Assembly (NCBI RefSeq): GCF_000182925.2 | Contig: NC_026504.1 | Coordinates: forward strand, 806,001 to 870,000 | Direction: 5' to 3' | Origin: Neurospora crassa OR74A | Taxonomy: Eukaryota; Ascomycota; Sordariomycetes; Sordariales; Sordariaceae | Length of the DNA stretch: 64,000 nucleotides | Part shown: positions 48,903-59,198 of the stretch, one piece after another | Position numbering within the stretch: the first letter of the stretch is position 1 | Layout: each line of letters begins with the position of its first letter | Made by a program: the position numbers and the translations under genes | Notes under the pieces: model-generated | The model's database searches: none | The model's input: the letters and a program-made list of their open reading frames with translations, nothing else | What the model was told of the DNA's origin: nothing

Positions 48903-50058
48903 GTGAACACGGTGGTCGCTTCTCACTCACAGACTCAAGCACCCAAGCAGTGGTCTGAGGAATAGGCTGTTCTCTTCTAGCCTGTTTAAGTCCTTCTTCT
49001 TATCTATCCTGTTGGTTCTGCATGTTGGCGTTCTTGGGCCTGGTGGATATAAAGGCGTTCCGGCTTTTTTTTATGGTATGGGAAAACATGCCTCTTGGAT
49101 GGATATTGTCCGGTCAAGCAGTTTCTGTTTTGTTTACGTCGGCCAGCGGCTTGGTTTGAGCGAGTGATACCAGAGAACCTTCCTTCTTGAATGTCCCCAT
49201 TGATGGCGAGTATTGCCTAGGGGCTTACATTGTGCTTTGCGTTCTTGGTTTTACAGTCATGGCCGGGCTCGTGATTCGTTCCCTGTATCGCTGTTTCGTT
49301 CTGTCAATTCATGTGGTGCCAAATCAACGTCAAGTCGGTCCTATTGGACATCTAGCAACCAGTGCTTTCTTACCATGTCGTTCGTTTCCATGACAAACCA
49401 CTTGATGATTCGCTACTTGTTTTTTGTCCCGTCCCATTGCTCTGTGTTCCGGCAGATAGATCCATCAACTGCCGGCGCCTCACAGTTTTCTGCATCTCCT
49501 TCCACCCAACTTTTGGGTCAGCATCAAGCCACCGAGGGGTAGATAGCCTAACGTGGAAATCGCTACCTCAGAGGGCCTTGCGGTTGGTCCCCCACGATGG
49601 AACCCGAAGGACCGTTACAGTTCCCGAAGGCGCGGACGTGGTTTCTCCCCACGGTCGGTCTTTGTTCCAGCCCGCTCATCTTCCAAGCCTTTCAGCCAGC
49701 CTGGCGCATGTCTGGCTTCCTGCATGGTTCTCTTGCCGAGTTGTTTCCCAGTGGACAAAGACTCGACAATAGTCCCCTTGTTGGCAAGGCCAACTGTGGT
49801 GTCGGAGACAATAGGAAGAGTCTACTTCCAAAAGACGTCTCGGACCCCTTAATATGCCGTTCCTCCGATCACGAATGTCGAATTGAATTTCGCAACCATA
49901 ACGCACCTCAGTCACAAGAATTCACATGTAATATCCGTTGTCTTACTTTTTGTAATTGTTATCATTTGCTCGCAAGAGTCACCAGTTGTATCATCATATC
50001 CACAGATAGATTGACATACCCACGAGCAGATTCGTCAAACCCCCAGAAGTATTACTCG

Positions 50059-50334
50059 ATGCCCCTCAAAAAGACCACCAAACCCACAGTGATCGAAGGG
50101 CTCATCCACGGCTTCGACCAAGCACGACTGGACCGCCTAACTGCCTCCATGCAGCCTCTCCTGACGAGAAATGCCACGGAAGAGGAACTCGAAGCTTTGC
50201 TGAAGGAGGCTGAGGACTGTCTGAAGGCCACTACAGGCGGGAAAACCAAGAGGTTCCAGGGGTGGTGGGCAAGGAACACCAAGACCACGAAGATGGTAAA
50301 GACTGTGAACAATACAGGGATCGATGAGGTATAG
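50059..50334 (+). CDS. Possible small helical protein, unknown
   Basis: A 91-codon frame starting MPLKKTTKPTVIEGLIHGFD and continuing with an amphipathic helix (ATEEELEALLKEAEDCLKAT) and a basic WWARNTKTTKMVK tail. The composition is coding-like from this ATG on, whereas the same frame upstream (to 49597) is not. No family recognised. Confidence 0.35.
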   Translation: MPLKKTTKPTVIEGLIHGFDQARLDRLTASMQPLLTRNATEEELEALLKEAEDCLKATTGGKTKRFQGWWARNTKTTKMVKTVNNTGIDEV

Positions 50335-50485
50335 ATGGGGACAGGGCATATCAGAAACAAATGGATAATGGCAGAAAAGGATTATGGGGATGAGGTGGTT
50401 AGTAAGGGGCCTGTGCTTCTCGGCAAGACGGAATCGATCGCGGTCAAAGGGTGGCTTCAGTTCTGGGGCTTGGGCGTTTGTTAGG

Positions 50486-50488
<3 letters not shown>

Positions 50489-50532
<44 letters not shown>
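50489..50532 (+). repeat. T(44) homopolymer
   Basis: Uninterrupted T run, the longest homopolymer in the window, downstream of the small frame at 50059-50334. Could be a poly(A)-derived remnant or simple slippage expansion; no retroelement flanks are visible. Confidence 0.95.
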
Positions 50533-50533
<1 letters not shown>

Positions 50534-50835
50534 GTTTCGTTAAATCACCTGGCCATGGTTTTGTACAATGGTTTGGTTGAAAAGTATACCTGGGACTGGG
50601 TGGGAGTTCAGTGGATATACCAAAACAACACACCCCTTTCCTTGCTTCTTTTTCAGACTTCCCTCTTTACTTCATTCGGCTTCTTCTTTTCCTTCCCTTA
50701 CCCGTCACTAATCAGCTGTGTGACAGCCCATCATTAGCTCAATGCAGACAGGTCCAATTACCTTCATTCTCCTTGCTGTCCACTCTCCAAACCTTTGTTT
50801 GCCTCACTCCCCCTCCCTCCTCCTCTTCACCGCCT

Positions 50836-51018
50836 TCATTCGCGTGCGCACCTCGAGCACTCTCTGAAGCCGACATGCTCCTGATGAAACCTATGCCCGC
50901 AACCGCCCCATGCCCGCTGGCGACTTATGACGTAGTTGCATTTGACCTGGTAGGATCTTCTGCGCATCACGACGGCGCAATGCTGGCAATATGTTATGCA
51001 AGCGTGTCTTGTGCACAT
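50836..51018 (-). CDS. Tiny Cys-rich protein, family member E (C11-C14-C27-C40...CxxC)
   Basis: A 60-residue frame beginning MCTRHACITYCQHCAVVM and ending FRECSRCARE. Cysteines lie at 2, 7, 11, 14, 27, 40, 54 and 57, so the shared positions 11, 14, 27 and 40 and the final CxxC are all present. WG precedes C40 as in member C. Basic and without a signal peptide. Single exon. Function unknown; a small zinc-binding fold is plausible. First of four such genes spaced at about 1-1.5 kb on the minus strand. Confidence 0.6.
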   Translation of the reverse strand: MCTRHACITYCQHCAVVMRRRSYQVKCNYVISRQRAWGGCGHRFHQEHVGFRECSRCARE

Positions 51019-52265
51019 TGGAACTGGGTGGGCTATTCGGGGTAGTAACGGCTATCTTGGGTGTCTTGTGTGTTTGAGAGTGGTCGATGTTGGTACTGAC
51101 CTCGTTGACCTTTTGGAGGCCAAGGTACCTTCGATATTTATACCCGATATCTATTCCCAATCCCTACCGTCCGTGGCAGTTCACGCCCGAGGCGATATAT
51201 TGAATGCATCGAAATCTTCTCGACGTCTGCAACACTGGATTCACCTACATCACGTACTAATTTGTCATCCGCAGGGCTGGCTCTGATTCAGGTGAACGGA
51301 TGGTTGAGGGCCGACTGGATATTCTTACTCCTACTACATACATTCAGTCAATGACGATACACTGCCTTCTTCATCCATCACTGCCGCTTCGATTCACTGC
51401 TTTCGTTGACAATATTCACTCTTTCATCTGGCATTGATCAAATTATGATTCAAGGAAGCTCTTGCTCAGGCTCTTTATTCATTTTCCTTCCTTATCCTAA
51501 TCGTGCCTCGAATCGCTCTTCCACTTGACTGTGTAAGCACTTCTCAGCTAGCATGTGGGCCAAAACTCTATGGTGCCATTTCAATCAGCAAGAAGTTCTG
51601 AATCTCGATCAAAAGGGATGTTGATAGGGACGAGTAGATGCTGGCAAGAGTATATCGAAAGCGTGATATATTTGACCGTGACCTGTTTGGCTTACTTCTA
51701 CCGCTACTTGACAAGCCTGACAAGTGGACACCATGGGGAGCTACTGTGGGTAACATTTCAAAACGCACAGCTGGTCATTCTTACTCAAAACACGTACTTT
51801 AACGACTTCACCAACCCTCTAAAACCTTGATAGTTTGAGAGTAAGGTAGGTGGGTTTGACAATACGACTTTGATTTCTTCTAGAATTCAGAATGCATTGT
51901 TTTTGGGTTGATGTTGCGGTTGAATCGAGGAGTGACGAGGGTGACTTTTTGGTGTGGTTCACGAGGAAATTCCCAAGTTTTACGTTGAAGATGCTACCTT
52001 TCATTGTACATCAGTGAAAAAGCGGACGTCTATACAATGAAGGAAGCGGGGGCTGGGACGCGAGATTATCATCGACAAGAGGCAAATTGAAGACGAACGA
52101 AGTGTTATTGTTATTTCCCTATTCCTGACCTCACAGTAATCTGTAAGGTACCGAGGCCTACTTTTCACCATCTTCCATCACCCATCTGTCCCAACTGTCC
52201 TTAATGTCCCAACTGTTCAACTGTCCCATCACAAACAACTCCAGCAGCCAACGTACGACTATAGT

Positions 52266-52478
52266 CTAGACGTCATAGTCCTTGTAGTTGCTCTTGCCCT
52301 TACAACTGTAGCAATACCGCCCCCATGTGCTCGATTCCGTGGTTCTACCTCCGTCCCTGCACTTGCCCCAGCTCTTGTTGTTGGTTATGGCATCGCTGCA
52401 TTTGGTCTCCCTGGTCTCGGTTTTCAGTTCCCTAGCGCAACCGGGGCACTTGGTACGGGTAATGGCGTGGAGGCCCAT
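52266..52478 (-). CDS. Tiny Cys-rich protein, family member C (C11-C14-C27-C40...CxxC)
   Basis: A 70-residue frame beginning MGLHAITRTKCPGCARELKT. Cysteines lie at 11, 14, 27, 40, 56 and 59 (WGRYCYSCKGK), with WG before C40 as in member E. The second residue is Gly where most members have Cys. Lys/Arg/Thr-rich, no signal peptide, single exon. Function unknown. Confidence 0.65.
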   Translation of the reverse strand: MGLHAITRTKCPGCARELKTETRETKCSDAITNNKSWGKCRDGGRTTESSTWGRYCYSCKGKSNYKDYDV

Positions 52479-53633
52479 CTTTTTGGGCTGTAAATGGTGA
52501 GGCAGCGAGCAATTGTTTCTTATGTAATTTTTTGCTCTTGGTGTTGTAGGTTAAAGATGGTGGTTTGCACTGCAGGCTTGATCTGCTTGGTTTCTTTGGG
52601 GATGGTGAGGTAGAGGGGAGGACAGAACGATAGGCGGGTGAGGATAGAGGAGGTATTTATCTTGTGGAACGATAATTGTTGTATATTGTGACTCGTTTGT
52701 ACGTTCCTAAAGGTATACGTTCGAGAGCGATCTGCGTCAGAGCCATTTGAGAAGTACGAACGCGGTGGTCTCTGTTTACTTGGGGCGATTTCGTTCGTTA
52801 GCTAGTAACCTAAAAGGTTGCGTGAAAGCCGCATTTTGCGAAGACATACCTCTATATCTGGGCTCTACTTCACAACTTAGCAAACGGCACACATGGGATG
52901 GGCACTGCACTGCTTCATTGTGCCAATTCACCAGTGCCATGACGGTTCCAGAGTCAGATCAAATCGAATCAGACAGCAGCCTTCAGGCCTTGAACACCCC
53001 CATCATCATCATCATCATCTCGAGCGAGTAGGTATCCAACGACATTGTCATTACTCCAAATTTACAATTTTTAATGCGTCAGAAGCTTCAAGTTGTTGCA
53101 AAAATGGGGAAGTGAGCTGTTAGATCAGACCTGTTGAGGATGATACATGGGGTTCGTCAGAGAGGATATCTACAGGGTGGTTGGGTATGCAGTGATGTGC
53201 GAGATACTTGTGGATCTTTTTGCAAAGCCGGCTAGGGCGTTGATGAAGATAGGGAACGGCACAGAGCGGATATGTTGGTTGTTCAAATTCGAGGTTAATT
53301 CGCGCGCAAGAAACGATGGACTTCGGGACTTCAGTGAAGCCGAGATGATGCGAGGGAAGAAGGAACTGGATGTCGAAAACAGAAGACCGGTAGTAAACGT
53401 TCACGACTGTACCTTCCTTTATCTGCAAACACATGCATGCGCGGCCATCTATTCTCGTGCCTTCTCTGTTCTTCCTTCCCTCCCGACTGATGACACCTGC
53501 CCGCTAAGGCGAAGAGGCCTCGAATAGCGACCGAGAGTTCTTTCTGACCCATTTCCTTCTCCCCTTTGCCTACCTAGTGTTCTTCAGGATTGGACGCATC
53601 TCCCTCTCGTCCGCTGATATGCTTCCTTATACT

Positions 53634-53954
53634 TCATGATCTCCGGCGCCTCATTTTGTTCCTACTACTGAGTAACTCCCCTCTTTCGTCTCTCTTCCTC
53701 TTAAGTGACTCCCCTCCCTCATCTTTCTTCCTCTTGCAAGCAAAGCATCGCTGCGTGTTCGTGTCTGTGAAAATGTTGATCGTCTCCCCGGCCGCGCACC
53801 TGCCATACTCGTCAGGCCAAGAAGCGTCCAATCCTGGCTGGTAGCCTTTTCTATAGTATTTGTCAACCTCTTCACAGTACTCTCTGCCCCTGTGCTCGCG
53901 CATGAATTTGTTGCAGTCGGCGCAGTAGATTCTGTACACGGTTGTTCTGCACAT
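53634..53954 (-). CDS. Tiny Cys-rich protein, family member B (C11-C14-C27...C...CxxC)
   Basis: 106 residues from the ATG at 53954 (MCRTTVYRIYCADCNKFMRE). Cys 2, 11, 14 and 27 match the family. An insertion of about 13 residues (ending WPDEYGRC) moves the fourth cysteine to 53. The final CxxC is QRCFACKRKK at about 71/74. The tail is very basic and repetitive (KRKRDERGELL, KMRRRRS) and resembles a nuclear localisation signal, suggesting a nuclear or RNA/DNA-associated role. The frame is open upstream to 54296, but that part lacks coding character. Confidence 0.65.
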   Translation of the reverse strand: MCRTTVYRIYCADCNKFMREHRGREYCEEVDKYYRKGYQPGLDASWPDEYGRCAAGETINIFTDTNTQRCFACKRKKDEGGESLKRKRDERGELLSSRNKMRRRRS

Positions 53955-54595
53955 CTTGATCGATAATACTTGATGGGTTTTTCTTGGTTGCCTTTGACTG
54001 TCAAATGGGGGCATAAAGGTTGAAGCAGTTTTGTTTGGAACTTCGTTGGACCTGGTTATGGGGTCCGGGATGGGAGAACTCTGCCTCCCTACCGCCAGCC
54101 TTTTATAGGATTCAGCGCCCAGAGAGCAGACTTGGATGGTCTTACACACTGACGAGATCCTTCCCATTCTATTCTTGGACGGGTAACACAATGAATGTGC
54201 CATTATATAGCTGGAGACAAGCCTGAATGGCCGCCATCGAGGTTGGTGGTGCACTCTCCTCCCATAGTTGTTGTCTAGAATCAAGGTGGGGGACAAAAAG
54301 GGTTATTATGCTACCTAAGTGGATGCTGCTGTTACTTCTCGAGCGGCATGCACAGATGAGTCACTCTGTGCTCCATAAATCAATACCATCTCTGAATTTA
54401 CGTATTGGAGGCTGCCATCCTCGGGGTTATCGAGGCCGCATTTTTCTTGTGAGTGGACGCGAGTATCATGGTTGCGGTAATTTGAAGTTGCCATTGCTCA
54501 GAGCGTGAGCTGTAAGGCCCCATTCATTCATCAAACTTCCATTGTGACCACGGAATATCGGCCTGATTCGAAACTTCAGTTTGCCATCAACGCTC

Positions 54596-54823
54596 CTATA
54601 AGTATGGCTTTCTGGCACAGTCGGAGCAAGTGCTCCAGTCCGTATCAGTCTTTTTGGTCACCCCTTGTGTGGATCCTCCGAACTGTCCTCAGGTTCGACC
54701 CTTTTTCTTAGCCTCCTCCTCTGTTTCCAGAGCCATCGGCCAGCACTTTTCCTCTTTGACGTCGCTCCAAATGATGTTCTTGCATTCCCAGCATTTCTTT
54801 TCGGCAAATCGGCGGATACACAT
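54596..54823 (-). CDS. Tiny Cys-rich protein, family member D, with an in-frame TGA
   Basis: Starts MCIRRFAEKKCWECKNIIWS with Cys 2, 11, 14 and 27 exactly as in the other four members. The frame meets TGA at 54689-54691 after 44 codons. The same frame then continues open through GQFGGSTQGVTKKTDTDW to STCSDCARKPYL and a TAG at 54596-54598. That supplies the C-terminal CxxC seen in every other member. It lacks the C40 equivalent. Either the gene is inactivated by a single nonsense change, the stop is bypassed, or the short form is real. I see no intron that removes the TGA. Confidence 0.5.
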
Positions 54824-55411
54824 GGTCGTGAGTCCTGAAATGGCTGGACGGCTGTATGCGGAGCTGGATATTTGACTGCTGGAAACCTGCTTGCTGATGG
54901 AGGTATGTAATACTTCTGACTGTGATGTTCTGCACAAGTGTGACGTTTTGACTACTTTTTTAATACGCTGAAAGCTATTGCGTCCCGATATTTATGCCTT
55001 TTGTCATCCGAGAGGCATGAAACTCAGGTTGCACCCACAGCCCAAACAACTCGCGATGCTTCACAACGCCTTGGCAATTTGCGTAGAAATATCTAGCCAG
55101 CGACACTCTGGGGCCATTCACTTCTTATACCGTGTCCAGAGAACAGGTCTGGTGAACAACTGCACGACGCAGCCCAGCTATATCTTCCGGTGAATGGTCT
55201 TGAAGCCATCACCATGTCTTGGCATTCTTGGCACAAGTGGATACAATGTACATAGTACACATGCTTGGCTATTTTGAAGTGTACTATGGTGTGGTGGGTA
55301 AGTAAAACCCGTGGGCCAGGTCGTTGACTACACAGTGCTCTCGAAGCAATGGCTTCGGTGGTCCGTGCCAGGTACGTGACAAGGGGGTTTTACTTTAGCA
55401 CGCAACCGCAG

Positions 55412-55419
55412 TATATAAG
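55412..55419 (+). promoter_or_regulatory. TATATAAG box, gene unclear
   Basis: A strong TATA-like box followed by a pyrimidine-rich stretch and an ATG cluster at about 55494-55502. The frames after it are short (at most 70 codons) and unconvincing, so the transcript, if any, is unknown. Confidence 0.25.
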
Positions 55420-55718
55420 GACTGCGTCCCCCTTCTTCCCCGTAGTCCCTCTTTCGCGTTACTAGTCACCTCCTCTGTATGGTTCAACAAACATGATGTA
55501 TGAGTCTTCGCTTTCCGAAATGCTCGCTATCGTTCTGGCATGGTAGAGGTATTCAGCTGGATGAGGCCGTGGGATTGCAATCTTTGCCTCCAGTCGATCT
55601 AGACTATGGACAGGTATGTTCTGTTTTGGATCTAGAACCACTGTGGAATGTCCTGGAGTGGATCGTTCTCGGGGCTGCCTATTTCCAAGAAAAGGGGCGG
55701 CAGCGCGGCTAGCGGGAT

Positions 55719-56005
55719 CTAAGACACATTACACGTGCTTCTCAGGAGTAATCCTCCGTATGCCCACGCTCCGTCGTTCATGACAAAATCCTGGCTACCG
55801 TCAAGTCAGTTTTACCCCTGTTGATACGTCCTTGGTAAAACATTTACCAATTTGGGTTCCCTTGATGAAAATGCATCATTGATATGATCATCAACTCCAA
55901 GTCTTTGCAGAGTCTCTAAAATAAAACATATTTTCTTAGCGTAATGGGGGTAGAGTTCTGGATCATCAAATTCGGGATGGCCTGTGCGCGGCAACCAAGC
56001 CAGTC
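55719..56005 (-). pseudogene. Orphan exon pair of an unknown gene
   Basis: The stretch PRTGHPEFDDPELYPHYAKK and following ICFILETLQRLGVDDHIND reads as a conserved protein segment but has no ATG before an upstream in-frame TGA. A typical 57-nt intron (55791-55847, GTAAAT donor, GTAGCCAG acceptor) would join it in phase to DFVMNDGAWAYGGLLLRS and a stop at 55719. It may be the 3' end of a truncated gene. Family not recognised. Confidence 0.35.
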
Positions 56006-56629
56006 ATGATGTAAATAACTGTGTTTTAATTGTACGTTACACGATTCAACTGTCGAGTACCCTGGTCATCATTTTGATCAATTGGTCACCGAGCTATGCA
56101 ATAATATGCATCGAATCGTGAGAGGAAAAGGGTAAACAGTAGCGGTAATGTTGGCATGTATTGAAAAAGACAGAATATAGCAGGTAAAAACTAGATTTGC
56201 AGTCAGACATCAGTAGGCGCACGGACCCACTGTTTTGAGAGTACGTAGCTGAGTTTTTGACTTCAGGTGGGTGTGCGGAGAATTACTCCTTCTCAGCCTC
56301 CATGTTTCGACCAGCCTTGTTGGTGAAGCCAGGGATAAACAGGAATGCTAGCGTTCCCGAACGTGAAGCATGCCGGCGCGGCGACGATAGTGGCTGTAAT
56401 AGACCAGCCTCCGCCGAGGATATGAGAAGTACCTGGATGACTGGCATATAAGATGGACCAGAAGGAAGCTAGCTCCAGGATGTTAGCTCTCTCCCTTTCT
56501 CGATTTGGCTAATAACAGGCGGCTCGCTGTGGTGAGTGCTGTTACGCTTTCCGGCTTCGACCGAACATTCTCTCGTTACATTCTCCGTGAGCTAGCTCGT
56601 CCTCCCTGCCGAGCGTCCATTCTTTCAAA

Positions 56630-57598
56630 ATGGGTGCTTTCTGTCTGGTCTTGGCCACTGGTCTTGCTCTCCTCAGCGGAACGTATGCTGCAGAACCACC
56701 GGTCCATGAATGGGGTCAAGGAACCGGGTATCACGTCCACCTTCCCAAGGGATTCAAGAAGGCACTTTTTATTGAGAACTTCGCCCTGTACGTGCCCGGT
56801 TCCCTTCCTTCTACCTCCAAATGGGCCTTCGACTTGGGCACATCCTATCCCGGTGGTCCGGAGGGCTGGGGCACCGGCGAAGTCCAGACCTACACCGCCT
56901 CCACCGACAACATCGTCATCACTACTTCCGGAACACTCCAAATCACACCGGTCAAAGACCCAGTAACGGGTAATTGGACATCCTCCCGGATCGAGACTGT
57001 CGCAGCTAGAGATATTGTCTGTCCTCCTGGCCAGGCGATCCGAATCGAGGCCTGGATCAAGCTCGGCGACCTCCCTGTCAGCAAGCAGCTTGGTATCTGG
57101 CCTGCATTCTGGATGATGAGTTCAGCGTACCGAGGCAACTACTGGAACTGGCCGATGGTTGGCGAAATCGACATTCTAGAGAACGTCAACGGCGCGTCGG
57201 CAGCGTGGCAGACAATACACTGCGGGAAAACTGCGCCGGGCCCGTGCAATGAGTATACGGGGATCACCAATAAGGCGGCGCACCGCTGGAGTGGGTTTCA
57301 TAGGTTCTCGGTGGACATTGATCGAACGAACCCTGGCGGGAGTTGGAAGGAGGAGCAGATCGTGTGGAGGATTGATGGGAAGGCCGTGTTCACTGTAAAG
57401 GGGAGCCGGGTCGATGACGAGAAGGCTTGGACGGCGCTTACGCGAACTCCCAAGTACATTTTGCTCAACGTTGCTGTGGGAGGCTCGTTTCCAGATGTCT
57501 TGGCGAATCCGAGCTTGGAGAGGACGCCAAATAATGCGACGGTTGGAGGGGAGGGGTCGGCGATGGAAGTGAGATATGTGGCTGTCTTCAGTACCTGA
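56630..57598 (+). CDS. Secreted GH16 endo-beta-1,3(4)-glucanase
   Basis: Single exon, 322 residues. The signal peptide is MGAFCLVLATGLALLSGTYA. The mature part has the GH16 lectin-like fold marks: SKWAFDLGTSYPGG, WGTGEVQTYTAS, RIEAWIKLGD, GIWPAFWMMS, and the catalytic WPMVGEIDILENVNG at about residues 175-190. In E-x-D-x-x-E the first Glu is the nucleophile and the last the acid/base. QTIHCG and PKYILLNVAVGG complete the family pattern. It would cut beta-1,3- or mixed-linkage glucan in cell walls, either of plants or of other fungi, complementing the GH55-like and GH3 enzymes in the window. No C-terminal GPI signal is visible. Confidence 0.95.
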   Translation: MGAFCLVLATGLALLSGTYAAEPPVHEWGQGTGYHVHLPKGFKKALFIENFALYVPGSLPSTSKWAFDLGTSYPGGPEGWGTGEVQTYTASTDNIVITTSGTLQITPVKDPVTGNWTSSRIETVAARDIVCPPGQAIRIEAWIKLGDLPVSKQLGIWPAFWMMSSAYRGNYWNWPMVGEIDILENVNGASAAWQTIHCGKTAPGPCNEYTGITNKAAHRWSGFHRFSVDIDRTNPGGSWKEEQIVWRIDGKAVFTVKGSRVDDEKAWTALTRTPKYILLNVAVGGSFPDVLANPSLERTPNNATVGGEGSAMEVRYVAVFST

Positions 57599-58266
57599 AA
57601 TAGGTAGTATCGGAATGACGGTGATCGAGTAGACGAAGCCGCAGTTACAGATGTTGAACACACTTGATTATTTGGCGATTACGCTTTCGTGAAGTTGAGC
57701 AGAAGTCGGGGGCGTGGAGAAAGTGCAGTGTGAACAGGGAACTTAAAGGAGTGACACGCAGGTACGTCCCGCATAATGATATATGCATGCATGCATGCAC
57801 AATGCATCAACAAGTGGATTTCCTTTCTCTGCGCACATCATCCCGATTACATATAGAGAGCATACATCATCATTCACTCCCATTATTTCCCCTTTGGGAC
57901 AGTTGACAACTAACCACTGAAAGCGTTGGACTCTGGAATTCGGCTCTCTTTACAGTCCTTTGTGAGACATGGTATCCTTTGCTCAAGCAACGGACAGTGA
58001 GCAGTCCAAGATAGGTAAACTCCTCCCCTTCTCCAATACCTCTTTGCTGATCAGCCCATGCACGCAAACGACACTCCTCAATCCCGAGCCATATAATAGC
58101 CGCCATTCCGAAACAATGCAAAGAACCCCTCAGCCAGGCAAGCTGCACGAAGATCCAAGCTCATAAAGTCGGTTATCTCCAGATCAAACGTCGGATACTC
58201 CTTCGACCCGCAGACTCGTTTTTCCAGAACTCCCCATGTATCTTTAACGGCCCTACCGGTGTCAAC

Positions 58267-58881
58267 CTAAGCCTTGACGGCCCAAGAGCAAGGCTGCTCG
58301 GCCTTGTGGCAACGGCCGCAGCTCTCAATCTTCTTGCAGCCGACCTTGTTCTTCTTGCAGCGCTGGCAGGCGCCCAGACGACGACCAGTCTCCTGCATAA
58401 TTGTCTCCTTGAGTGAGCATTCGACTCCGTCCTTGGCGCAACGGATACACTCGGGGATGGGCTCGCACTTGGCCTTGGACTTCTTGCAGCGCTCGCAAGA
58501 GCCGCGCTTCTCGATGACGTCGGCACGGGAGGCAGGCTTCTTGCGGGGAGTACCGCCGGGCTTACGGCCTGAACCACCCGAGCCGCCACCGGCAGCGCGA
58601 CGACGGCGAGGAGTTCCGATGTTAGAACTGTTGGTGGAGGTGGTGTCGGCTGCGGTGGTGGTGGTAGTGGTGGCGGATGAAGAGGCTGCGCCGTCACCGC
58701 TGCCGTCGCCGTTGCCGTTGTTAGCAGTACTAGAGTCGGAGCCCGAGTTGACCGTAGTAGAAGTTTGACCGACCATGTTGGCAAGCAGATCCTCAAATCT
58801 GGTTCTGGAGCTATCGGTAACGGAGTTGAAGAAGCAGACCATGGCCGCCTCCATGGGGTTGTTGGCCATACGGATGGGCAA
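58267..58881 (-). CDS. Protein with two tandem Zn2Cys6-type clusters
   Basis: A 204-residue single-exon frame; the start may also be the second ATG (MANNPMEAAM). Residues 1-40 are helical (VCFFNSVTDSSRTRFEDLLA). A Ser/Thr/Asn/Gly-rich linker follows, then a basic stretch (GTPRRRR, GRKPGGTPRKKP). The C-terminal 75 residues carry two modules, CERCKKSKAKC...ECIRC...C and CQRCKKNKVGC...SCGRC...C. Both fit C-x2-C-x6-C-x5-C-x2-C-x6-C, the binuclear zinc cluster of fungal transcription factors. Classical Gal4-type proteins have a single N-terminal cluster and a large regulatory domain, both absent here. Probably nuclear and nucleic-acid binding; targets unknown. Confidence 0.8.
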   Translation of the reverse strand: MPIRMANNPMEAAMVCFFNSVTDSSRTRFEDLLANMVGQTSTTVNSGSDSSTANNGNGDGSGDGAASSSATTTTTTAADTTSTNSSNIGTPRRRRAAGGGSGGSGRKPGGTPRKKPASRADVIEKRGSCERCKKSKAKCEPIPECIRCAKDGVECSLKETIMQETGRRLGACQRCKKNKVGCKKIESCGRCHKAEQPCSWAVKA

Positions 58882-59198
58882 AACAAAAGAGTTGACAGAT
58901 CCTTGATCTGTGATAATTCATACACGATGTGGTCAGATAGTTAGCTTCCTATCCTGATCATCAACAAAGACGCGGCAAATATCACTGCGCTGGCAGATCG
59001 TTTCGTGCGATAACCCCAAGAAAGAGCGGAACTACCAAGGGATGAGGAGAGAGTAAAAGGAGGTATAATAGGGAGAAAGAATGAGAATCTGCCTATTACT
59101 GTACTAGGCTTTTTAATTTTTTTGTGCTGTGTCTTTTCTCCTTTTCTTTGGTCTTCCGCATGCATTATCTCCCGTCTGGAGACTGACCCACGCCGGCA

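Noticed and set aside
49597-50058. Upstream part of the 245-codon frame ending at 50334
   Set aside because: Composition and lack of motif suggest it is non-coding; only the part from the ATG at 50059 looks possible.
50489-50532. Poly(T) as the tail of a LINE or other retroelement
   Set aside because: No reverse transcriptase, LTR or target duplication seen on either side.
57784-57800. TGCATGCATGCATGCA repeat downstream of the GH16 gene
   Set aside because: Simple short self-complementary repeat; too short and common to assign a role.
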